Shown: positions 1 to 6,357 of the stretch, one piece after another
How the letters are laid out: each line of letters opens with the position of its first letter
Position numbering within the stretch: position 1 is the stretch's first letter
From: Bacteroidota bacterium
Lineage (GTDB): Bacteria > Bacteroidota > Ignavibacteria > Palsa-1295
Length of the DNA: 27,420 bases
Reading direction: 5' to 3'
Assembly (NCBI GenBank): GCA_025363505.1
Contig: JANYDV010000103.1
Coordinates: 1 to 27,420, forward strand
Notes under the pieces: generated by a model
What the model saw: the letters and a program-made list of their open reading frames with translations, nothing else
Told to the model about the DNA's origin: nothing
Database searches by the model: none
Position numbers and translations under genes: made by a program

Positions 1-654
1 GTATATGATTGGTATCGTCACGGTTCATTTATTGAACATTTCCTTTCTCCGGATATTACGGTCGAGGATTTTGCATCGCAGAAATTTCTTGAATATGGCA
101 CTTTCTTTAATACAACAATAGAGCCCACCATTGAAAAAACAACGGGCAGTATTATCATTAATTTCGAACATGAAGGTTCAGTCTTTCATCATCATTCATC
201 GCATTGCGTATTCTTGCAAAAAAAGTTGATCGTCGAAGACGATTCGGGCGAATTGCAATTTGAATATCTGATCGAAAATCGTTCAGAGGAATTGCTCGAT
301 CTGAATTTCGGATCGGAATGGACATTTGGGTTGCTTTCCGGCGATGCTCATGATCGATATTATGAAAGTCCCGGAATACAAATGAGCGAAGAAGAAAAGC
401 AACTTCGTTCGTCAGGTGAGATTGGCTCGGCGAGACAAATTTCACTTACTGACGAATGGTCGGGCTTACGGATTGAACTTGAATCAGAAGAAAGTTGCCG
501 GATATTGCGTGCCCCAATCGAAACCGTCGCATCAAGTGAAGCCGGTTTCGAGCGTATCTATCAAGGCTCAATCGTATTATTGGCATGGAAACTTGCCCTA
601 AAACCACAGGAACGACGGAGTTTTGCTTTACGTCTGCGTGTTGTAGAACTATAA
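1..654 (+). CDS. GH57-type 4-alpha-glucanotransferase/alpha-amylase, C-terminal part (partial at left edge)
   Basis: The reading frame is open from the first base and stops at TAA 652-654, so only the last 217 residues are present. The fragment begins YDWYRHGSFIEHFL, a pattern I recognise from the C-terminal beta-sandwich domain (DUF1926 type) of family GH57 4-alpha-glucanotransferases/amylases. The remainder is all-beta in character, with alternating hydrophobic and charged residues and ending RSFALRLRVVEL. Enzymes of this family transfer or hydrolyse alpha-1,4-glucan chains in the cytoplasm and take part in glycogen or maltodextrin metabolism. The catalytic barrel lies upstream of the window, so activity cannot be checked here. 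An internal TTG at 214 is in frame but is clearly not the start. The next gene begins 12 bases after the stop in the same frame. The family call rests on recall of the domain pattern and is moderately sure. Confidence 0.72.
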   Translation, partial: VYDWYRHGSFIEHFLSPDITVEDFASQKFLEYGTFFNTTIEPTIEKTTGSIIINFEHEGSVFHHHSSHCVFLQKKLIVEDDSGELQFEYLIENRSEELLDLNFGSEWTFGLLSGDAHDRYYESPGIQMSEEEKQLRSSGEIGSARQISLTDEWSGLRIELESEESCRILRAPIETVASSEAGFERIYQGSIVLLAWKLALKPQERRSFALRLRVVEL

Positions 655-666
655 TTATTTGAATCG

Positions 667-1662
667 TTGCGATACCTTATACTTATTATACTCGTTTTTA
701 TTATGTCGGCTCCGCTTTTCGCGCAAGAGCTTCCGATGCTGCTTACGCAAAATTCTAGTGGGTTGCCACCAGTAATTTCAGTTAAGCATTTTGATGCTCC
801 GGTAACTATTGTTGATACAACGACAAAGCCAACAGTATTTCAACCTCGCGGACAAGTTGATTGGGCAAAATTTGGAATATCGACCGGTGTACTCGGTGTT
901 TCGTTTCTTGGACTGCATATTTTACAAAATAATGCTTGGTGGGCAAATCAGCGCGGTGCTTTTCACGTGGTTGAGGACCCAGGTTATAAAAATAATTTTG
1001 ATAAATTCGGACATACATTCGGAGCTTATTATACCGCTCATTTTTTTGATGAGATGTATACCTGGAGCGGCTTTGATACTGCACAATCTACTCTACTTGG
1101 CGCACTTTCGGGTGCTCTGTATGAATTTTATGTCGAGATCGAGGACGGTTTTGCACGTGATTGGGGTTTTTCGCCCGGTGATGCAAAAGCAGATGTTTTA
1201 GGTGCGACTTTTTTTGTGCTTCGTAATCGAATTGATTTCCTAAGAAATTTTCAGTACAAGTGGCTTTATTTTCCGAGCAGTCAACTTATCAGCGGGAAAG
1301 CCGACATTCAAGATCAAACACTGAATCCGTTGGACGATTACGGCGGTCAAACATATTGGATCACAATGGATGTCAATAGGATGTTGCCTGAAACAGCTAA
1401 AGGCTACTGGCCAAAATGGTTGAACCTCACGCTTGGGTTCGGTGGGTATAATTTAGATGCCCCTGATTTTAGCAATCGTAAAAAAGCATATTATCTCGGT
1501 TTCGATTTTGAGATTGAGAAGATCATTCCTGAATCAAACATCGGCATTCTCAATTTCGTACGTCGGGCGCTGGGATATTGGCATCTTCCGGCTCCGGCAT
1601 ATCGTATATCTCCCGACCCACGATTCTTTATTCTCTTCCCACTGAGAATGACCATCGGATGA
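667..1662 (+). CDS. DUF2279-like exported envelope protein
   Basis: This 331-residue protein has an N-terminal signal peptide, MRYLILIILVFIMSAPLFAQ, with cleavage likely after AQ. The central segment (about residues 115-185) carries DKFGHTFGAYYTAHFF followed by glycine-rich amphipathic stretches and EIEDGFARDWGFSPGDAKAD. This is typical of the uncharacterised DUF2279/YfiM-like family. The C-terminal third is aromatic and beta-rich, ending near FFILFPLRMTIG, compatible with an outer-membrane location. The start is TTG at 667. The only nearby downstream ATG (703) would destroy the signal peptide, and an in-frame stop (652-654) lies just upstream. No SD sequence is visible. The TGA overlaps the ATG of the glycosyltransferase gene, so the two are probably translationally coupled. 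Molecular function is unknown. Confidence 0.72.
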   Translation: MRYLILIILVFIMSAPLFAQELPMLLTQNSSGLPPVISVKHFDAPVTIVDTTTKPTVFQPRGQVDWAKFGISTGVLGVSFLGLHILQNNAWWANQRGAFHVVEDPGYKNNFDKFGHTFGAYYTAHFFDEMYTWSGFDTAQSTLLGALSGALYEFYVEIEDGFARDWGFSPGDAKADVLGATFFVLRNRIDFLRNFQYKWLYFPSSQLISGKADIQDQTLNPLDDYGGQTYWITMDVNRMLPETAKGYWPKWLNLTLGFGGYNLDAPDFSNRKKAYYLGFDFEIEKIIPESNIGILNFVRRALGYWHLPAPAYRISPDPRFFILFPLRMTIG

Positions 1663-2459
1663 GCAAACATCGAACATCCGGCGCTCGAAGACGCACTGGT
1701 GTATCATTGCTGAAAGGTGGTGGTCATAGGGCAATATCGGTAATTATACCGACCCTCAACGAAGAGAAATTGCTTGCCGGCTGCTTAGCACAATTCACCC
1801 CCGAATTTCGTGAGCGCTTTAATATCGAAGTCATAGTCAGCGACGGCAATTCGCACGACAATACTATCGGGATCGCTGCTTCATATGCCGATAAACTTGC
1901 CGTTCATCAAGATGAAACTCGAAGGCAGACAATTTCTGAAGGACGCAATCGTGGCGCGACAATTTCTGAAGGTGCTGTGCTGGTGTTTGTGAATGCAGAT
2001 ACTCGATTTGCTGATATCTATCATTTTTTTGAACGTATCTCAATTCGTTTTTCTATAGACCCCTCACTTGCTGCACTTGCTGTAAATGTCCGGATTTTTC
2101 CTGAAGAACGCCAACTTGTCGATCGCCTCTTCCACTCATTCTTCAATAATTATGTAAGGTTCTTAAATGCTATTGGAATTGGTGCAGGAAGGGGGGAGTG
2201 TCAGATCGTTCGACGTTCAGCATTCGAATCAATTTCGGGATATAATAAAGAATTCGCCGCCGGTGAAGATTTCGATCTTTATAATAGAATTTCGGAATTT
2301 GGAAAAGTCAGCTATGATGCAAAACTATTAATCTTTGAATCACCTCGCCGCTATCGCAAATATGGTTATCCACGAGTCTATCTCGATTGGATACGTAACG
2401 GTCTTGCTACTTTTTTTTCGAAGAAAGCTTCAAGTCAAGTGTGGGAAGAGGTTCGGTAG
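1659..2459 (+). CDS. Family 2 glycosyltransferase
   Basis: This 266-residue GT-A-fold enzyme is predicted to transfer a sugar from a nucleotide-sugar donor to an unidentified acceptor. Typical GT2 signatures are present. ISVIIPTLNEE at about residues 26-36 opens the nucleotide-binding fold, and VIVSDGNSHDNT follows. NADT at about 112-115 occupies the DXD metal-binding position in a variant form, and GEDFDL at about 202-207 is the usual acceptor/catalytic-base segment. The frame is open further upstream (GTG/TTG-type starts from 1578), but the ATG at 1659 overlaps the preceding TGA as ATGA, and the domain begins only 25 residues later, so I chose it. There is no signal peptide and no obvious membrane helix, so the enzyme is probably cytoplasmic or peripheral. 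The gene ends 4 bp from the convergent gene at 2464 with no recognisable terminator. Confidence 0.85.
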   Translation: MSKHRTSGARRRTGVSLLKGGGHRAISVIIPTLNEEKLLAGCLAQFTPEFRERFNIEVIVSDGNSHDNTIGIAASYADKLAVHQDETRRQTISEGRNRGATISEGAVLVFVNADTRFADIYHFFERISIRFSIDPSLAALAVNVRIFPEERQLVDRLFHSFFNNYVRFLNAIGIGAGRGECQIVRRSAFESISGYNKEFAAGEDFDLYNRISEFGKVSYDAKLLIFESPRRYRKYGYPRVYLDWIRNGLATFFSKKASSQVWEEVR

Positions 2460-2463
2460 AATA

Positions 2464-4230
2464 TTAAAAGCGAAAGTAGAACTTTGCTGATACGCCAAAC
2501 TCTGCAGGTTTATTGATACCGAGCCCAAATGCAGGTCCGAAGGTGACATCAAATCCGAAATCAGAACCGATACCACCGGGAGTAGAAGTAATACCGATTT
2601 CCGGTGAAATAATCGCCGCAGAATGGATACCGGTCGGGGTGTTGGCGGTAACGGCTGAATAAATACCATAATACCCAAGACGCACAACCGGACTTACAAC
2701 ACCACCAAAAAGACTGATCGGTGCCCAGCCAATTTGAAGACCGAGGGATTTTGGTGACTGGAATATCTGTGAAAAATTACTTGGTTGCTCGTAAGAAAGA
2801 TATGGTACACTTGATGAATACAGCACACCGAATGAAAGATCAAGCGTGAGTGCAGGCATTGCCGACTCGACACCAACAAACACACTTGTACCGGTAATAT
2901 GACCAAAGCCAAGACCGGCGCGAACTCTGATGCCACTGATTGTGCTTTCGGTATTCGCTTCGACGATCTTTTTCAACTCTTCTTTTTCGCCTTTTACTTG
3001 TTGGAGTGTCGCATCAAGACGCTCGGTTCTGGTGCGTTCCATTTGATAGGCGCTGCTCAATTCTTTGAGCATTTTCATTGCATTAACTTTTTTGCCGCCT
3101 ACTTCGAGCGTGTCAGATCCTGCGATCGGTACAGCTGAGCCCACAAGTAACGCCTGGCTCTTATCAACATTCTTTGTCTCGTCAAAAATTGTTTTTCCAC
3201 TGCCAATCTCAGTAATCAATAAATGATAGCGATAGGTACCATTTTGAAATACTTTCATATCATGCTCAGCGAGATAGTCTGCCGGCGGTACCACAGAATC
3301 AACAAGCGTTAATGGATGCGCAGGATCGACAACCGAAAGCAAATCAAGTTTGATATGTGATGGATACGCAATAGTATAAGGGATTGACAAACGAGATGAA
3401 CGCGGAGAAACTGTTGCCTTCCCCAAAGAAAAATTTAAGCGCTCACCATTAAGAATGATATCTTCTTTAAAATGACGTGCGAAATCCTCGAAAAAATTTA
3501 AAGTTTGATTATCGTCAAGGCGGACGATATAAGCTTGTCTATCAGGTGGCGTGTTCTCAAGTCGGAGGCGAATAGGGTCGCCGATCTTGACACTAAATTC
3601 TTTTGCATATCGTTCGAAGCGCACCGGGTCAGCATCGCTACGGTTTGATTCGATAGCCCGTTCAAGAATGCAATAAAATCGTAGTGAATCTTTCGAAGAT
3701 GATGCCGAAGTTCTTGGTAATGGAAGCACACCGATATAAACGATATACGATGCATCCTCACCTGAAAGCACATTTGATAAATTACTGACAAGGGGTAATG
3801 AAAGTGGTGTCCTTGCCGAACCGCTGAAATACATTACCGATTGAGCTGAAGATTTTGAGGTGTCAGTTTGGCGACGTCCTTGAGGTGAGAAGGACATGTA
3901 GCGCGGCTGAAGATTAAAACTTGCTTCATGAAGCACTACTTCGCCTGTTGGGGCATCTGTTCGGACGTAGTTTGCTTCGAGTCGAATGAGTTCAGGCGTT
4001 AAGTTTGAGCCAAACTTAAGATTTTCACGGTCGAGGCGTTCATGCATTAAATCGTCAATCGACTTTAATACTTCTGCCGGTTCTCTTGAGTGCGAAGGAT
4101 TGTCGTAACGTGGGGGGGTTGATTTCAATCCCTGAGCATTCGTTTCGCTCGACAAAAGAACGATAGCCACAATCACTTGCGTGGTTGCGGCTATTATTCT
4201 GAGACTTCGCGAAATAATACTATCTATCAT
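2464..4230 (-). CDS. Exported protein with coiled coil and C-terminal barrel-like region, third gene of the sigma operon
   Basis: I do not recognise a named family for this 588-residue protein. It begins with a signal-like segment, roughly residues 8-33 ending in TNAQ, so export is likely. Residues about 35-380 look like mixed beta-rich periplasmic or surface domains. Residues about 385-430 form a strong heptad-type coiled coil rich in K, E, L and R. The last roughly 155 residues are glycine- and aromatic-rich with alternating hydrophobics, ending SAKFYFRF. A terminal aromatic residue is typical of outer-membrane beta-barrels. The ATG at 4230 is chosen because it gives a clean signal peptide. 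A TTG at 4269 would add 13 charged residues ahead of it. It lies 57 bp after the candidate anti-sigma gene on the same strand, so it is probably co-transcribed with the sigma/anti-sigma pair. It may be an envelope component linked to that regulation, but this is inference. Confidence 0.68.
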   Translation of the reverse strand: MIDSIISRSLRIIAATTQVIVAIVLLSSETNAQGLKSTPPRYDNPSHSREPAEVLKSIDDLMHERLDRENLKFGSNLTPELIRLEANYVRTDAPTGEVVLHEASFNLQPRYMSFSPQGRRQTDTSKSSAQSVMYFSGSARTPLSLPLVSNLSNVLSGEDASYIVYIGVLPLPRTSASSSKDSLRFYCILERAIESNRSDADPVRFERYAKEFSVKIGDPIRLRLENTPPDRQAYIVRLDDNQTLNFFEDFARHFKEDIILNGERLNFSLGKATVSPRSSRLSIPYTIAYPSHIKLDLLSVVDPAHPLTLVDSVVPPADYLAEHDMKVFQNGTYRYHLLITEIGSGKTIFDETKNVDKSQALLVGSAVPIAGSDTLEVGGKKVNAMKMLKELSSAYQMERTRTERLDATLQQVKGEKEELKKIVEANTESTISGIRVRAGLGFGHITGTSVFVGVESAMPALTLDLSFGVLYSSSVPYLSYEQPSNFSQIFQSPKSLGLQIGWAPISLFGGVVSPVVRLGYYGIYSAVTANTPTGIHSAAIISPEIGITSTPGGIGSDFGFDVTFGPAFGLGINKPAEFGVSAKFYFRF

Positions 4231-4287
4231 ATACACTCTGTGTCTTCGCCTTGCCTGTGTGGGTAGCAAAGTGACACTACAGTTTTT

Positions 4288-5040
4288 TTACATCCTATCC
4301 TGTTGGTTGACCACCACAGCCGGCGTTGCTTTAACTAACTTTGCAAAGCGGTGTGAGATCATCATCCCTGCAGGATCGACTTGTTCTGTAATAGTCGGAA
4401 GCGAAGCTCTGTCCTGCTGAGCAGAAGGTTCTGCAGGATGTTGAGCCACGTTCGATACAACAGACCGGCTGTTGTTATGTTTGGCGAGTGCCGAAACAAT
4501 TGGCGACGCTACAACTGCGGTCGAGTTATTATTAGTAACCGATGCTGCGGGGGCAGGCTCAGCATTTGAAATATTTATAGGTCCCTGCACAACAGGTGCT
4601 GTTTGATTTACGCCATTGGAAGCAGTAGTGGGTTGGTTCTGCGTTGGCAAACCAAACCATACAGCACAAAGAAGCAAGGCAAAAGCGAGTGCGTACGAAG
4701 TGCGTCGCACCAAAATTCTTTTCGAACGATCCGGTGCCGAAGTATTTGGGATCGGTTGGGCGTTCGGGGCGCGTTCGGGCGTACGAACGGTCTTACGATT
4801 TCGTGAAAGTTCTTGCTGTAATGATATGCGCACACGGCTATCGACCGAAGATGAAAGCGCAAAACGCTTATCACTCTTCGAGTGAACAATGGCAGCCGTG
4901 ATCGCAGCATACTCACTTGCGGCAGTGTTGAGTGCCGGAGTTTGCTCGAGGGTCGAACGAAAATTATTGTCGACTATTAACTCTTGATCGAGCCATGCGA
5001 CAATGTGTTCTTCTGATATATAGGGGGTCGTCTTTTTCAT
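4288..5040 (-). CDS. Candidate membrane-spanning anti-sigma factor (no zinc-binding motif)
   Basis: This 250-residue protein starts with ISEEHIVAWLDQEL, which resembles the opening helix of ECF anti-sigma domains. It then has a basic cytoplasmic region (to about residue 112), one hydrophobic membrane segment at about 114-131 (ALAFALLLCAVWFGL), and a low-complexity Ala/Pro/Ser/Asn-rich region outside the membrane. Known anti-sigma factors hold their sigma factor at the membrane until a signal releases it. The HxxxCxxC motif of zinc-containing anti-sigma domains is absent. Its ATG overlaps the sigma TGA as ATGA, so the two genes are translationally coupled, the usual arrangement for sigma/anti-sigma partners. 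The assignment rests on topology, N-terminal resemblance and position. I am fairly confident of the role but not of the subfamily. Confidence 0.7.
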   Translation of the reverse strand: MKKTTPYISEEHIVAWLDQELIVDNNFRSTLEQTPALNTAASEYAAITAAIVHSKSDKRFALSSSVDSRVRISLQQELSRNRKTVRTPERAPNAQPIPNTSAPDRSKRILVRRTSYALAFALLLCAVWFGLPTQNQPTTASNGVNQTAPVVQGPINISNAEPAPAASVTNNNSTAVVASPIVSALAKHNNSRSVVSNVAQHPAEPSAQQDRASLPTITEQVDPAGMMISHRFAKLVKATPAVVVNQQDRM

Positions 5041-5999
5041 ACGTCGTTTTCTTCTTCTTTATCGACAGGATTGCTTGGTCCTGTTACATACTCATCTCCG
5101 AGAATAGGTTGTAATACCTTTCGCAATCTTTTCTTCGCTCGGAATACTCTGATACGTATAGTCGAGAGCGATGTTCCCGTGAGCTTCCCGATCTCCTCAT
5201 ACGTCAGTCCTTCGTATTCAGACATCATCAATGCTTCGCGATAGGTTTCGGGCAGTTCGGCTATTGCTTTGAGCAAATAATCGGTCTGCTCTTTCATCGA
5301 AAGCATCTCCAACGGATTGTCCGAGCGTTCGAGTGATGTTGCTCCTTCGAGTGCATCATTTTCGCTCAGGGTGTCGGGGTCGATTGATGTAGCTGAAGAA
5401 TAAAGATTCTTTAAACCACGTTTTTTCGAACTCAAACACGTGTTCCGAGTGACGGTAAAGATCCAAGCTCTGAACTCGCCGCTATGAAAACTATTGCGGT
5501 ATTGCGAGACCCGTAAAAATATTTCCTGAAATGTATCTTCTACTAATTCTTCAGCAAGTCCGGCTGAAAGCAAGACTCTGGCACAATATGAATACACACT
5601 GTGGCGGTAGCGTTCGTAGATGGTAAAAAAGCCTTTTTCGTCACCTTGTTGGTACCGAATAAAATGCTCTTCATCAGTAATCGGGTCTTTATTCTCAATG
5701 AACTCGTCGCTGAATGATCGTGCTACTTGCGGTTTTTTTCGCAATTGTCCATTGTGAAATAACCTCGAAGATTTCGGAGCTTCAGCGAAATCCGAAAGTA
5801 CTTCTTGCAAGTGTCCCTCATCGGTAGAACCGACTTCGGGCAACAATTCGTCATTTATACCACGTGTGGGAAACTCCTCAGTAGGCATCAACACATCCCC
5901 TGAATCTTCGTGCGGATCTTGAATCGCGTCCATGCCCGCACCTGTGCTTCCCTCTGCGTGGTGAGTCTTTGACGCTCTGATATAAGAACTTGCAGACAC
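5037..5999 (-). CDS. ECF-type RNA polymerase sigma factor with long N-terminal extension
   Basis: This 320-residue protein directs RNA polymerase to a specific promoter set. Region 2 spans about residues 113-195 and includes LVEDTFQEIFLRV and FRAWIFTVTRNTCLS, the core-binding and -10 recognition helices. Region 4 spans about 240-300, with the helix-turn-helix LTYEEIGKLTGTSLSTIRIR and the basic tail FRAKKRLRKVL. Typical ECF sigma factors are about 180-200 residues. This one has about 110 extra N-terminal residues, acidic and low in complexity, and a short acidic C-terminal tail. The GTG start is supported by GGAGGTG 11 nt upstream. An internal ATG (codon 23) is a possible alternative. It heads a minus-strand operon with the candidate anti-sigma gene. 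A Bacteroidota-type promoter lies about 80 bp upstream of the start. Confidence 0.92.
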   Translation of the reverse strand: MSASSYIRASKTHHAEGSTGAGMDAIQDPHEDSGDVLMPTEEFPTRGINDELLPEVGSTDEGHLQEVLSDFAEAPKSSRLFHNGQLRKKPQVARSFSDEFIENKDPITDEEHFIRYQQGDEKGFFTIYERYRHSVYSYCARVLLSAGLAEELVEDTFQEIFLRVSQYRNSFHSGEFRAWIFTVTRNTCLSSKKRGLKNLYSSATSIDPDTLSENDALEGATSLERSDNPLEMLSMKEQTDYLLKAIAELPETYREALMMSEYEGLTYEEIGKLTGTSLSTIRIRVFRAKKRLRKVLQPILGDEYVTGPSNPVDKEEENDV

Positions 6000-6010
6000 G
6001 AAATTAATTA

Positions 6011-6017
6011 CACCTCC
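6011..6017 (-). promoter_or_regulatory. Ribosome binding site of the sigma factor gene
   Basis: On the minus strand this reads GGAGGTG, a near-consensus Shine-Dalgarno sequence, 11 nt before the GTG at 5999. It is unusual here because most genes in the window show no such site. It decides the GTG start over the in-frame ATG 66 bases further in. Confidence 0.7.
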
Positions 6018-6035
6018 AGACGAGTGAAATGAACG

Positions 6036-6059
6036 ATTTTTCCATATTTCTGGAAAAAT
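6036..6059 (-). promoter_or_regulatory. Palindrome in the leader of the sigma operon
   Basis: The arms ATTTTTCCA (6036-6044) and TGGAAAAAT (6051-6059) are perfect inverted repeats of 9 bp around a 6-nt loop. The site lies between the predicted transcription start of the sigma operon (about 6071) and its ribosome binding site. It could be a dyad operator for a DNA-binding regulator or an RNA hairpin in the 5' leader. It has no T-run in the position expected for a terminator in the sigma direction. Confidence 0.5.
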
Positions 6060-6077
6060 ACGCGATTTAGCTTAATA

Positions 6078-6107
6078 CAAATATAAGAATGTTTATATGT
6101 GGGTCAA
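6078..6107 (-). promoter_or_regulatory. Bacteroidota-type promoter of the sigma/anti-sigma operon
   Basis: On the minus strand TTG (6107-6105) is followed after 19 nt by TATATTTG (6085-6078). This matches the known Bacteroidota primary-sigma promoter pattern of TTTG or TTG, 17-23 nt, then TAnnTTTG. Transcription would start near 6071, giving a leader of about 70 nt that includes the palindrome and the ribosome binding site. The pattern fit is direct observation and the use as a promoter is inference. Confidence 0.6.
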
Positions 6108-6357
6108 TGTGGAAGATTCAATTTGCTCCAAACCCATTAATCTCACATATATAATCAACGCTTCCACTGTAGTAAGTCGTGACAAAAATAGTTGTTACAC
6201 CTCAGAGTGAAAACAACAGAAAGTTTTTCTGATTGGTACCCGTATGGGAAACTGAGATTTATTGTCCGATGGGGGTGTTAATCTCAGCTGATCTGTAACT
6301 AATCGGGAATTTGTAAGTTGTTATTGTCCAAGAAACACTTTTTATTACGTCATCCTT

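Larger units (their letters stand above)
6000..6357. other. Divergent regulatory region between the sigma operon and the triplicated propeller genes
   Basis: This 358-bp stretch carries no convincing gene. It holds the sigma promoter, its leader palindrome and ribosome binding site, and three copies of a 9-bp box. TTAATCTCA occurs at 6137-6145 and 6278-6286, and the inverted form TGAGATTTA (one mismatch) at 6253-6261. The last two form an 8-bp inverted repeat, CTGAGATT/AATCTCAG, around a 20-nt spacer. GTTGTT (6191) and AACAAC (6212) form a further short inverted repeat. A clear promoter for the rightward gene was not seen. Confidence 0.55.

Noticed and set aside
809..1201. Open frame of 130 codons on the plus strand inside the DUF2279-like gene
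   Set aside because: Overlaps a gene with a signal peptide and family motif. No domain or start signal of its own was seen.
1578..1658. Upstream extension of the glycosyltransferase
   Set aside because: The extra 27 residues overlap the end of the previous gene in another frame and have no domain character. The ATGA start at 1659 fits better.
4231..4269. TTG start 13 codons upstream of the 588-residue exported protein
   Set aside because: It puts a charged stretch ahead of the signal peptide. The ATG at 4230 gives a normal signal sequence.
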